From contig JBBQFJ010000099.1 in NCBI GenBank assembly GCA_038321755.1, positions 1 through 13,450 of the forward strand: 13,450 bases of DNA. The letters run 5' to 3'. A program made the translations under genes and the position numbers. Each line of letters begins with the position of its first letter. Positions within the stretch are counted from its first letter, which is position 1. Below are positions 1-6,775 of this stretch, in pieces. Under the pieces are notes generated by a model that was not told the DNA's origin, ran no database searches, and saw nothing but the letters and a program-made list of their open reading frames with translations. The stretch comes from JALHSW01 sp038321755. Lineage in GTDB: Bacteria > Actinomycetota > Acidimicrobiia > IMCC26256 > PALSA-555.

Positions 1-1121
1 GTCTCGGGTGTCCAGTCGCTGCGCTTCCAGTCGGTGAGGTGCGCGGGGGCATCCCCGTGGATCCCCTCCCACCACACGTCGCCGTAGTCGGTGAGCGCGG
101 TGTTGTTGAAGACTGTGTTGTTCTCGATCGTGCGCATCGCGTTCGGGTTCGTCTCGAAGTTCGTCCCGGGCGCCACGCCGAAGAAGCCGTTCTCGGGATT
201 GATCGCGTACAGCCGACCGTCCTGACCGATCTTCATCCACGAGATGTCGTCGCCGACGCACTCTGCCTTCCAGCCCGGGATCGTCGGGATGAGCATCGCC
301 AGGTTCGTCTTGCCGCAGGCCGACGGGAACGCGGCTCCGATGTAGAAGGCGCGTCCTTTCGGCGAGGTCAGCTTGAGGATGAGCATGTGCTCAGCCAGCC
401 AACCCTCGTCGCGCGCGATCACCGAGGCGATGCGCAGAGCGAAGCACTTCTTGCCGAGCAGCGCGTTGCCGCCGTAGCCCGATCCGTAGGACCAGATCTC
501 GCGAGTCTCCGGGAAGTGCACGATCCACTTGTCGTCGGGGTTGCACGGCCAGGCGGAGTCCTCCTCGCCCGGAGCGAGTGGGGCGCCGATCGAGTGGACG
601 CACGGCACGAAGTCGCCGTCGCTGCCGAGGACGTCGAGGGCCTTGCCCCCGGCACGCGTCATCGCGCGCATGCTGACCGCGACGTACGGCGAGTCGGTCA
701 GCTCTACGCCGATGTACGAGAGGGGAGACCCGATCGGACCCATCGAGTATGGGATGACGTACATCGTGCGGCCGCGCATGGAGCCGGCGAAGAGCTCCCG
801 CAGCTTCGTGCGCATCTCACTGGGCGCCATCCAGTTGTTCGTGGGCCCGGCGTCGTCCTCGCGCTCGGAGCAGATGTAGGTGCGGTCCTCGACCCGGGCG
901 ACGTCGCTGGGGTCGGTGGTGGCCCAGTACGAGCCGGGGCGCTTCTCCGGGTTCAGCTCCTGGAAGGTGCCTGCATCGACGAGCTGCTTGCACATCAGCT
1001 CGTACTCGGCGTCGGACCCGTCGACCCAGTGGACCGAGTCGGGTTCGCAGAGCTCGACCATGTCCTTCACCCAGGCCAGCAGACCGGCGTGCTTGGTCGG
1101 TGCTTCCGTCACGAGCGACAC
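1..1121 (-). CDS. pckG: Phosphoenolpyruvate carboxykinase (GTP), 3' end outside window
   Basis: GTP-dependent PEP carboxykinase converts oxaloacetate and GTP to phosphoenolpyruvate, CO2 and GDP in the cytosol, linking the TCA cycle to gluconeogenesis. Translating the minus strand gives 373 uninterrupted codons of typical GTP-PEPCK sequence. It begins with TEAPTKHAGLLAWVKD and includes an NNWMAP stretch and RGRTMYVIPYSMGP. The P-loop FPSACGKTN has its catalytic Cys near residue 269 and its Lys near 271, and the GDDISWM metal-binding motif lies near residues 290-295. The family is usually about 600 residues, so roughly 60 percent is present and the C-terminal part lies beyond base 1. I chose the GTG at 1121-1119 because GGAGG (1132-1128 on the minus strand) sits six bases upstream. 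A second GTG at 1112 is the alternative. The gene is divergent from the small membrane protein gene at 1261. Identity is very secure; the start is fairly secure. Confidence 0.97.
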   Translation of the reverse strand, partial: MSLVTEAPTKHAGLLAWVKDMVELCEPDSVHWVDGSDAEYELMCKQLVDAGTFQELNPEKRPGSYWATTDPSDVARVEDRTYICSEREDDAGPTNNWMAPSEMRTKLRELFAGSMRGRTMYVIPYSMGPIGSPLSYIGVELTDSPYVAVSMRAMTRAGGKALDVLGSDGDFVPCVHSIGAPLAPGEEDSAWPCNPDDKWIVHFPETREIWSYGSGYGGNALLGKKCFALRIASVIARDEGWLAEHMLILKLTSPKGRAFYIGAAFPSACGKTNLAMLIPTIPGWKAECVGDDISWMKIGQDGRLYAINPENGFFGVAPGTNFETNPNAMRTIENNTVFNNTALTDYGDVWWEGIHGDAPAHLTDWKRSDWTPE

Positions 1122-1159
1122 GAAGGGCCTCCGCCTGGTCGGCTGGTCAGGCGCAGCGG

Positions 1160-1187
1160 GGCGCCGGAAACGGTGGCGCCGAGTGTA
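1160..1187 (-). promoter_or_regulatory. Candidate pckG promoter with inverted repeat at the start site
   Basis: Read on the minus strand, TACACT (1187-1182) matches the actinobacterial TAnnnT -10 pattern. It is followed by GGCGCC, nine bases, and GGCGCC again (1180-1175 and 1165-1160). The repeat spans the expected transcription start and could be an operator or a hairpin at the 5' end of the pckG leader. The implied leader is about 55 bases and ends in the GGAGG ribosome binding site. No convincing -35 is visible. This is inferred from pattern and position only. Confidence 0.4.
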
Positions 1188-1248
1188 CCGATGCCCCCGC
1201 GTGGGAGCCGAACGGCGGTGTGGATGCCCCGGTTCGGGATGAGCCGGA

Positions 1249-1254
1249 TACCGT
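1249..1254 (+). promoter_or_regulatory. Candidate -10 element for the GlsB-like gene (leaderless)
   Basis: TACCGT lies six bases before the ATG at 1261. Transcription would then begin at or next to the A of the ATG, giving a leaderless mRNA. No good Shine-Dalgarno sequence precedes this ATG, which fits. The -35 region is not recognisable. Confidence 0.4.
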
Positions 1255-1260
1255 GGCGGG

Positions 1261-1512
1261 ATGAGTTGGCTCTCGTGGATCGTCGTCGGGTTCGTCGCAG
1301 GCGTGCTCGCCAAGCTGGTGACCGGTCAGGACCGTCCGGGATGTCTCGGCACGATCCTCGTGGGGATCCTGGGCGGGCTGCTCGGCGGCGCGCTGTTCAC
1401 GGCCGCAGGCGACGAGGGCATCAACGACTTCAGCATCCGCTCGGTGCTGGTCGCGTTCGTGGGTGCGGTGATCCTGCTCTTCGGCTGGAGCCTGATCAGC
1501 AAGCGCGACTGA
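1261..1512 (+). CDS. GlsB/YeaQ/YmgE-family small membrane protein
   Basis: An 83-residue, glycine-rich hydrophobic protein of the transglycosylase-associated (GlsB/YeaQ/YmgE) family, members of which are linked to general stress responses; their biochemical role is unsettled. Three membrane segments are visible: about residues 3-20 (WLSWIVVGFVAGVLAKLV), 30-48 (TILVGILGGLLGGALF) and 61-79 (SVLVAFVGAVILLFGWSL). The family hallmarks are the GxxAGxLA pattern in segment 1 and the GxxLG/GGxxG pattern in segment 2. The length is normal for the family. The protein ends in a short basic tail (SKRD), expected on the cytoplasmic side. The gene stands alone between the divergent pckG and the convergent minus-strand gene ending at 1567. 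Translation appears to use a leaderless ATG. The family call is made from sequence pattern and is likely right. Confidence 0.83.
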   Translation: MSWLSWIVVGFVAGVLAKLVTGQDRPGCLGTILVGILGGLLGGALFTAAGDEGINDFSIRSVLVAFVGAVILLFGWSLISKRD

Positions 1513-1518
1513 GTCGCG

Positions 1519-1578
1519 CCGCCTCAGACCTGCCGACTAGACCTCGGCGCCTCAGACCTCGGCGCCTCAGACCTCGGC
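1519..1578. repeat. 15-bp tandem repeat over the end of the minus-strand gene
   Basis: The unit acctcggcgcctcag occurs exactly at 1541-1555 and 1556-1570. A partial third copy lies at 1571-1578 and a degenerate copy at about 1519-1540. On the minus strand the unit contains the last codons (Ala-Glu-Val) and the stop of the gene ending at 1567. Because the unit is a multiple of three, in-frame stops recur at 1569-1567 (TGA), 1554-1552 (TGA) and 1539-1537 (TAG). It fits slippage duplication of the gene's 3' end. Confidence 0.85.
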
Positions 1579-1794
1579 GGTGGGGAGTCCCATGTCGGGC
1601 TCGGACCCGATGCGGATCCGGGTGGCGCGGCCGTCGCCGTCGAGGGCGAAGTTCACGCGCTGGCACTGGCGCAGCGCCCGGAAGAGCGAGCCCTCGAGCG
1701 CCGTGGTCGCGAGCACGTACTCGGCCCGGTCGGCGTCGCTCACCACGACGCCTTCGCCGGTCTGGGGATCGAAGGTCCGAACGACGCCCTGCAT
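1567..1794 (-). CDS. Small protein with possible cold-shock-like OB fold
   Basis: A 75-residue protein starting MQGVVRTFDPQTGEGVVVSD. The opening resembles a cold-shock domain (x-G-x-V-x-x-F-x-x-x-x-G-x-G-x-V), but the aromatic RNP1/RNP2 motifs of CspA (KGFGFI and VFVH) are not seen. The later part, with RALRQCQRVNFALDGDGRA followed by TRIRIG, matches the -GQxVxFxxxxx-GxxAxxV- end of such domains. An RNA- or DNA-binding OB-fold role is therefore an inference. The ATG lies four bases after the rpmB stop, so the two genes are almost certainly co-transcribed from the rpmB promoter. Its 3' end is embedded in a 15-bp tandem repeat that gives three successive in-frame stops. The gene is real by coding style and position; the function is only tentative. 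Confidence 0.7.
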   Translation of the reverse strand: MQGVVRTFDPQTGEGVVVSDADRAEYVLATTALEGSLFRALRQCQRVNFALDGDGRATRIRIGSEPDMGLPTAEV

Positions 1795-1798
1795 CGAG

Positions 1799-1987
1799 CT
1801 ACGGCTTCTGGACCTTGCCGGCCTTGAGGCAGGACGTGCAGACGTTGAGGCGCTTCGGCGTCCCGTTCACGACGGCGCGCACCTTCTGGACGTTGGGGTT
1901 CCAGCGCCGCTTCGTGCGCCGGTGTGAGTGGCTGAGGCGCATGCCGAACTGCGGCTTCTTGCCGCACACCTCGCAGACCGACGCCAT
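1799..1987 (-). CDS. rpmB: 50S ribosomal protein L28
   Basis: Ribosomal protein bL28 of the large subunit, 62 residues, the usual length. It opens MASVCEVCGKKPQFGMRLSH and continues with the basic HRRTKRRWNPNVQKVRA core and LNVCTSCLKAGKV near the end. Two CxxC pairs (Cys5/Cys8 and Cys50/Cys53) make this the zinc-binding (C+) form. Organisms with C+ forms often also encode zinc-free paralogues under Zur control, but none is in this window. The ATG at 1987 is preceded on the minus strand by a GAGGAG motif about nine bases upstream, which is the end of the first 23-bp leader repeat. The gene ends in TAG. The next gene begins four bases later. Confidence 0.97.
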   Translation of the reverse strand: MASVCEVCGKKPQFGMRLSHSHRRTKRRWNPNVQKVRAVVNGTPKRLNVCTSCLKAGKVQKP

Positions 1988-1996
1988 GGGACCTAC

Positions 1997-2065
1997 TCCT
2001 CGTGCGGCTCTCGCCGCGCTCCTCGTGCGGCTCTCGCCGCGCTCCTCGTGCCGCTCTCGCCGCGC
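1997..2065 (-). repeat. Three 23-bp tandem repeats in the rpmB leader, each with a hairpin and an SD-like motif
   Basis: Three adjacent 23-bp copies lie at 1997-2019, 2020-2042 and 2043-2065. The first two are identical and the third differs at one base. On the rpmB (minus) strand each copy reads as a GCGGC-GAGA-GCCGC stem-loop with a GNRA-type tetraloop, followed by ACGAGGA, a Shine-Dalgarno-like stretch. In the third copy the substitution breaks the middle stem pair. The copy nearest rpmB supplies the probable ribosome binding site. A more degenerate GC-rich continuation follows to about 2090. Confidence 0.9.
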
Positions 2066-2118
2066 TCCTGCTGCGCGGCGGTGCCGCGGACACGTTGCTC
2101 GAACGGTGAAATCACTCG

Positions 2119-2149
2119 GGGACCTCGATCGGGGACCGAGGCCCCTCGG
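2119..2149. repeat. GC-rich inverted repeats in the rpmB/dak2 intergenic region
   Basis: The stretch contains ggggacctcg (about 2119-2128) facing cgaggcccc (about 2137-2145), which pair with one bulge. Inside and overlapping is a perfect short hairpin, ccgag-gccc-ctcgg (2136-2149). If rpmB is transcribed from the TACGAT at 2162-2157, this lies at the very 5' end of its leader, upstream of the three repeats. Role unknown. Confidence 0.45.
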
Positions 2150-2156
2150 ACCGACG

Positions 2157-2204
2157 ATCGTAGCAGTGGCCTTCGCCCGAACCGAAGGCGAGCGCCACTA
2201 CGAT
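2157..2204. promoter_or_regulatory. Divergent promoter dyad between rpmB and dak2
   Basis: The left arm atcgtagcagtggc (2157-2170) pairs with the right arm gccactacgat (2194-2204) apart from a two-base bulge. Inside them gccttcg (2169-2175) pairs with cgaaggc (2183-2189). The outer end of each arm gives TACGAT on the outgoing strand: 2199-2204 for dak2 on plus and 2162-2157 for rpmB on minus. Both match the TAnnnT -10 pattern. The layout suggests back-to-back promoters sharing a central dyad. The -35 elements are not clear. Confidence 0.55.
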
Positions 2205-2214
2205 TCTCCCGCAC

Positions 2215-3837
2215 ATGAGCACCCTGACCGCGATCGATGGCGAGGCCCTCGCCCGAGTCGTCGGCATCTTCCGGGATGCGCTGCGGGCCCACCAGGAGGA
2301 GCTGAACCTCCTCAACGTCTACCCGGTCCCCGACGGCGACACGGGCACCAACATGGCGCTCACGATCGAGTCGGTCTGCACCGAGGTCGGCAGTGCCACG
2401 CGCATGGACGACGTGTGCAGGGCCCTCGCGCACGGCTCTCTCATGGGGGCTCGGGGCAACTCCGGCGTGATCCTGTCGCAGATCCTTCGTGGTCTCGCCG
2501 ACACCTTCACGCCGCTCGAGGTCATCGGCGCCGCCGACGTCGCGGCCGGTCTGCGGCGCGCCTCCGATGCCGCGTACCAGGCGGTGATGCGTCCGGTCGA
2601 GGGCACGATCCTCACGGTCGTGCGCAGCGCGGCCGAAGCCGCTGAGACTGCCCGGGACACCGGCGCGAGCACGCTCGAGTCACTCCTCGAGCGCACGGTC
2701 ACCGCAGCGCACGAAGCGGTGGCCCGGACCCCCGACCTCCTGCCGGTGCTCAAGGACGCTGGGGTCGTCGACGCGGGCGGTCGCGGGTTCACCCTGCTGC
2801 TCGACGCGTTCCTGAACGTCGTCGACGGCCGTCCGGTCCCCGAGCCCGAGTTCGTGACCGCACCCGCCGCAGTTGCGGCCCACCAGCGCGACGGAGACCT
2901 CTCGTCGTTGCGCTACGAGGTGATGTACCTCCTCGATGCGCCCGACGCGACGATTCTCGCGTTCAAGGAGACATGGGGCGCGCTCGGCGACTCGATCGTC
3001 GTGGTCGGTGGCGACGGCATCTGGAACTGCCACGTCCACACCAACGACATCGGCGGTGCGATCGAAGCGGGCATCCAGGCCGGTCGTCCGCGGGAGATCC
3101 GTGTGACCGACCTCATCGAGCAGGTGGAGGAAGAGCAGTGGGTGCGCGCTGGGAACGGCGACGACGTCGCCGCGAAGCGCGTCACCACGGCAGTCGTGGC
3201 CGTCGCGGTCGGGAGCGGGCTGAGTCGGTTGCTCCGGTCGGTGGGTGTGCACGAGGTCGTCGCCGGTGGCCAGTCCATGAACCCGTCCACGGCCCAGATC
3301 CTGGAGGCGGTCGACCGAGCGCCGTCCGACGCCGTGCTCGTGCTCCCGAACAACAAGAACATCATCGCGGTCGCGCAGCAGGTCGGAGCCCTCACCGAAC
3401 GCGACGTCGACGTCGTGCCCACGCACGCGGTGGTCGAAGCGCTTGCGTCCCTCGTCGTCTACGACCCCGACGCACCGCTCGCCGTCAACGTCGCTGCGAT
3501 GTCCGACGCCGCGTCGCGCGTGCGAGCGGGAGAGATCACTCAGGCGGTGCGTGACAGCAATGCCGACTGCGGCGAGATCAAGACGGGTGACTGGATCGCG
3601 ATCACGCGTGACGGCATCTGCGCCGCGACCAGCACGGTGGTCGAAGCCGCGATCGCGCTGGTGGACCAGCTCGTCGGCGACGACAGCGAGCTGGTCACGG
3701 TGCTGCTGGGCAGCGACGCGCGGCCGGCCGACACGGCGAAGCTTCGCGAGCACCTCGGGCTGGAGCACGGCCACGTCGAGGTCGAAGTGCACGAGGGCGA
3801 CCAGCCGCTGTACCCGTACCTCATCGGGGTGGAGTAG
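2215..3837 (+). CDS. DAK2-domain protein, FakA/YloV family (fatty acid kinase-like)
   Basis: A 540-residue protein of the FakA/YloV type, close to the family length of about 550. In firmicutes FakA is the ATP-binding subunit that phosphorylates fatty acids presented by a DegV-family FakB partner; no FakB is visible in this window. Residues 1 to about 200 form a DhaL-like kinase domain with the nucleotide and magnesium motif NVYPVPDGDTGTNM (Asp40, Asp42, Asn46) and the helical stretch HGSLMGARGNSGVILSQILRG. The middle carries DGIWNCHVHTNDIGGAIEAG. The C-terminal part has the family stretch VLPNNKNIIAVAQQV and ends PLYPYLIGVE. The start has no Shine-Dalgarno sequence but lies ten bases after a TACGAT, so the transcript should be nearly leaderless. 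The stop is TAG, and recG starts five bases later. Placement beside rpmB and recG matches the yloV position in many Gram-positive genomes. The substrate here is inferred from homology. Confidence 0.92.
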   Translation: MSTLTAIDGEALARVVGIFRDALRAHQEELNLLNVYPVPDGDTGTNMALTIESVCTEVGSATRMDDVCRALAHGSLMGARGNSGVILSQILRGLADTFTPLEVIGAADVAAGLRRASDAAYQAVMRPVEGTILTVVRSAAEAAETARDTGASTLESLLERTVTAAHEAVARTPDLLPVLKDAGVVDAGGRGFTLLLDAFLNVVDGRPVPEPEFVTAPAAVAAHQRDGDLSSLRYEVMYLLDAPDATILAFKETWGALGDSIVVVGGDGIWNCHVHTNDIGGAIEAGIQAGRPREIRVTDLIEQVEEEQWVRAGNGDDVAAKRVTTAVVAVAVGSGLSRLLRSVGVHEVVAGGQSMNPSTAQILEAVDRAPSDAVLVLPNNKNIIAVAQQVGALTERDVDVVPTHAVVEALASLVVYDPDAPLAVNVAAMSDAASRVRAGEITQAVRDSNADCGEIKTGDWIAITRDGICAATSTVVEAAIALVDQLVGDDSELVTVLLGSDARPADTAKLREHLGLEHGHVEVEVHEGDQPLYPYLIGVE

Positions 3838-3842
3838 CCCGG

Positions 3843-5972
3843 GTGGCACCGGGCCTCACCCTCCGCGAGCTGCGCGACAAGTCGATCTCGGATCTGCGGA
3901 CGGTCGGGCCGAAGCTGGGTGAGCGGCTCGCCACGATGGGGATCGAGAGCGTGCTCGATCTGCTCGAGCACTACCCACGCCGGTACCACGACCGGACGAA
4001 CACGACCGACATCGCGGAGCTCGCGGTCGACGAGCAGGCGACGGTCGCCGGTGAGGTGAAGAAGGTTGCGGTGCGTCGGCCGCGCAAAGGACGGCCGATC
4101 GTCGAGATGGAGCTGTACGACGGCACGTCGTACCTCAAGCTCACGTTCTTCAACCAGGAGTACCGGGCGAAGATCACCGAGGGCACGGAGGTCTCGGTCT
4201 TCGGCAAGGTCGACCTCTACCGCGGGCGGCGGCAGATGGTGAACCCGGCCATCGACGTGCTCGACACCGCGGCCGAGCCCACGACCGGGGTGCTCCTCCC
4301 GGTGTACCCGCAGTCGGGCAAGGCCGGCGTGAACAGCTGGGAGATCCGCAAGGTCGCGGCGGAGATGCTGAAGCGCTCGCAGTCGCGCGGGTTCGCCGAC
4401 CCGCTCGACGACGGCGTCCGGCGTGCGCAGCACCTCGTCGATCGCACGACGGCGTATACGACCATCCATCGACCCGAGAGCATGGACGAAGCGTCGACGG
4501 CGCGAGCGCGCCTGACCTTCGACGAGTTCCTGCGCATGCAGGTGGGCCTCGTCGCGCGCAAGCGGGCGATCGAACGCGACCGCACCGGCATCGAGCACCG
4601 CGTCGACGGTGCGCTGACCCCGGCATTCCTCGCGAGCCTGCCGTTCCCGCTCACCCGTGACCAGACGCGCGTGATCGAGGAGATCAGCCGGGACATGGCA
4701 TCGGCCGCGCCGATGCACCGCCTGCTCCAGGGCGAGGTCGGTTCGGGGAAGACGGTCGTGGCGCTGCTCGCCCTGCTCGTCGCGGTCCAGGGTGGTCATC
4801 AGGGCGCGTTCATGGCGCCGACGGAGGTGCTCGCCGAGCAGCACGAGCTCACGTTGCGCACGCTCCTCGACGGGCTCATCGTTCCCGAAGCGGGTTCGTT
4901 GCTCGGCGAACGTCCCGTCGGCGTGGCGCTGCTCACGAATCGCACGAGCGCCGCGGAGCGTCGACGCATCGCCGAAGGCCTCCGAGGTGGGCAGATCGAC
5001 ATCATCGTCGGCACCCACGCGCTGATCTACGAGGGAGTGCAGTTCGCGCAGCTCGGACTCGTGGTGATCGACGAACAGCACCGCTTCGGTGTGGAGCAGC
5101 GCGATCTGCTGCGGGGCAAGGGGAACGAGCCCGACGTGCTCGTGATGACCGCGACGCCGATCCCGCGCACCGCCGCCATGCTGATCTACGGCGACCTCGA
5201 CAAGTCGGAGCTGCGGTCGCTCCCCGCAGGGCGCTCGCCGATCGCAACCGAGGTGGTCGGCCCCAGCGCGCTCGAGCGCGTCGCGGTCTATGAGCGGCTG
5301 CGCAACGAGGTGGCGGCCGGCCGCCAGGCGTACGTGGTGTGCCCGCTGGTGGAGGGCTCCAACAAGCTCGAGGCCAAGGCGGCGACCGAGGAGTTCGAGC
5401 GGCTCGGCCACGAGGAGCTCGCTGGGCTTCGCCTCGGGCTGTTGCACGGGCAGATGCCGTCGGCCGACAAGGAGGCCGTGATGCGGAGCTTCCGCGCCGG
5501 TGAGATCGACGCGCTGGTCGCGACGACCGTGATCGAGGTCGGCGTCGACGTCCCGAACGCGACTGTCATGATCGTCGAGGACGCCGACCGGTTCGGCCTG
5601 CTCCAGCTCCATCAGCTCCGCGGCCGCATCGGTCGCGGACCGCACGCGTCGTGGTGTTACCTCCTGGCAGACCCGTCGACTGCCGAGGGGCGCGCGCGCC
5701 TCGAGGCGATGCGCGACAGCACGGACGGCTTCGAGCTGGCCGAGCGCGACCTCGAGATCCGGGGTGCGGGCGCGGTCTTCGGCGAGCGGCAGTCTGGCTT
5801 CAGCGACCTGAAGCTCGGGCGTCTGCCGCGCGACGAACCGATCGTGATCGCGGCACGGTCGGTCGCGGAGGCGCTGCTTGACGTCGACCCTGGTCTCGAT
5901 GACAACGCGCAACTGCGCGAGGAGGTCGAAGACCTGCTCGGCGATGCCGTCGAGTTCCTGTTCAAGAGCTGA
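3843..5972 (+). CDS. recG: ATP-dependent DNA helicase RecG
   Basis: RecG is a superfamily 2 translocase that regresses stalled replication forks and processes branched recombination intermediates. At 709 residues it is full length. The N-terminal part has the helix-hairpin-like GPKLGERLATMGI and the wedge/OB domain (about residues 60-150). The motor follows: Walker A GEVGSGKT (Lys303), the VGTHALI motif, the DEQH box VIDEQHRFG (about 409-416), motif III TATPIPRT, and motif VI LHQLRGRIGRG. The RecG-specific C-terminal GERQSGFSDLKLGRLPRD is present. The GTG start lies five bases after the TAG of the FakA-like gene, with a GGAG from the end of that gene as a likely ribosome binding site, so the two are co-translated. 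recG ends nine bases from the stop of a convergent minus-strand gene. Confidence 0.98.
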   Translation: MAPGLTLRELRDKSISDLRTVGPKLGERLATMGIESVLDLLEHYPRRYHDRTNTTDIAELAVDEQATVAGEVKKVAVRRPRKGRPIVEMELYDGTSYLKLTFFNQEYRAKITEGTEVSVFGKVDLYRGRRQMVNPAIDVLDTAAEPTTGVLLPVYPQSGKAGVNSWEIRKVAAEMLKRSQSRGFADPLDDGVRRAQHLVDRTTAYTTIHRPESMDEASTARARLTFDEFLRMQVGLVARKRAIERDRTGIEHRVDGALTPAFLASLPFPLTRDQTRVIEEISRDMASAAPMHRLLQGEVGSGKTVVALLALLVAVQGGHQGAFMAPTEVLAEQHELTLRTLLDGLIVPEAGSLLGERPVGVALLTNRTSAAERRRIAEGLRGGQIDIIVGTHALIYEGVQFAQLGLVVIDEQHRFGVEQRDLLRGKGNEPDVLVMTATPIPRTAAMLIYGDLDKSELRSLPAGRSPIATEVVGPSALERVAVYERLRNEVAAGRQAYVVCPLVEGSNKLEAKAATEEFERLGHEELAGLRLGLLHGQMPSADKEAVMRSFRAGEIDALVATTVIEVGVDVPNATVMIVEDADRFGLLQLHQLRGRIGRGPHASWCYLLADPSTAEGRARLEAMRDSTDGFELAERDLEIRGAGAVFGERQSGFSDLKLGRLPRDEPIVIAARSVAEALLDVDPGLDDNAQLREEVEDLLGDAVEFLFKS

Positions 5973-5981
5973 CGCGCGCGG

Positions 5982-6725
5982 TTACTCCCACGTGATCTGG
6001 ATCCTGACCGTGACGCTCACAGCGCCGCGGTTCGTGGTCTCGATGCGGACCGGCTGGTCGAGTCGCACCGGGCCATACGCCCTGGCCTCACCGCCGGGCG
6101 GTCGCGCCGTCGTCGTCCCGAGGCGTCGTCCGCCCTGCCGCACGAGGCTGCGCACGAGCGGCTCGTCGCCGAGGACGGAGGCATAGGCCTGCGTGCCGAT
6201 CGTGCGCGACGCGGTCGGTGTGATCGACACCAGCGGCGCCTGCGTGCCGGGAGGGATCGGTGGCGGCAGCACTTCGAAGTAGGCATCGACGGGCGCGTAG
6301 GAGATCGTGAGCCGGTGGATGGTCACCGCCGCGGAGGCCGGTGCCCGGACGAGGAACGCGAGGTGAAAGAGCCCGCCCAGCGCGCTCGGGAGGCGGGCGG
6401 ACCCGTTCGGGTCGAGCGGGATGCACGACAGGAAGCCGAACCACCTCGGCCACGACGAGTCGTCGGCTTCGGGCGGTTCCCCGTGGTTGCCCGCCGGGCA
6501 GACCTCGAGATCCGCACCGGGCGCGGCTCGGACCTCGATCGGATCGGGCGCCGGGTGGAGCGCGATCGCGAGGCTCTCGCCCTGGCGGAGATGCACGCTC
6601 CGCAACGTCGCCACCCGTGGTGTCGGAGTCTCCGGCGCTTGCGCCTCGGCGAAGGACGTGAAGGAGGTGGCGGCTGCGATCATGGCCATGAGCATCGCGA
6701 TGGCCGCTCCGCGCCGGGACATCAT
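5982..6725 (-). CDS. Unrecognised secreted protein
   Basis: A 247-residue protein whose family I do not recognise. The N-terminus is a clear signal peptide: MMSRRG, a hydrophobic core AAIAMLMAMIAAATSF, then a likely cleavage after Ala-Glu-Ala before QAPETPTP. The mature part is rich in beta-prone sequence and in Pro/Ala. It has two cysteines about 30 residues apart (LEVCPAGNH and GFLSCIPLD) that could form a disulfide, and an Ile-Thr-rich end. There is no lipobox Cys at the cleavage point, no membrane anchor and no catalytic motif that I can see. I chose the ATG at 6725 over the GTG at 6758 because it starts right before the signal peptide and lies seven bases after a TACCAT (-10-like), suggesting a leaderless mRNA. 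It is the only gene here ending in TAA. It runs against its neighbours, convergent with recG and divergent from rsmD. Confidence 0.8.
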   Translation of the reverse strand: MMSRRGAAIAMLMAMIAAATSFTSFAEAQAPETPTPRVATLRSVHLRQGESLAIALHPAPDPIEVRAAPGADLEVCPAGNHGEPPEADDSSWPRWFGFLSCIPLDPNGSARLPSALGGLFHLAFLVRAPASAAVTIHRLTISYAPVDAYFEVLPPPIPPGTQAPLVSITPTASRTIGTQAYASVLGDEPLVRSLVRQGGRRLGTTTARPPGGEARAYGPVRLDQPVRIETTNRGAVSVTVRIQITWE

Positions 6726-6732
6726 CGGTTGG

Positions 6733-6738
6733 ATGGTA
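6733..6738 (-). promoter_or_regulatory. Candidate -10 for the secreted-protein gene (leaderless)
   Basis: On the minus strand TACCAT (6738-6733) is followed by seven bases and then the ATG at 6725. This places the likely transcription start on the start codon. No Shine-Dalgarno sequence is present before that ATG. Confidence 0.4.
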
Positions 6739-6775
6739 GGGCCGCGCGACAGTGGCACGACATGACTGGCGACGC

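Noticed and set aside
39..2645. Very long plus-strand open frame (868 codons)
   Set aside because: It runs antisense to pckG and rpmB and through unrelated intergenic sequence, with low-complexity Arg/Gly/Ala composition. It is a high-GC shadow.
3540..5912. 790-codon minus-strand open frame opposite recG
   Set aside because: recG on the other strand is unambiguous; the antisense product is Arg/Asp/Leu/Val-rich with no family motif, a codon-bias shadow.
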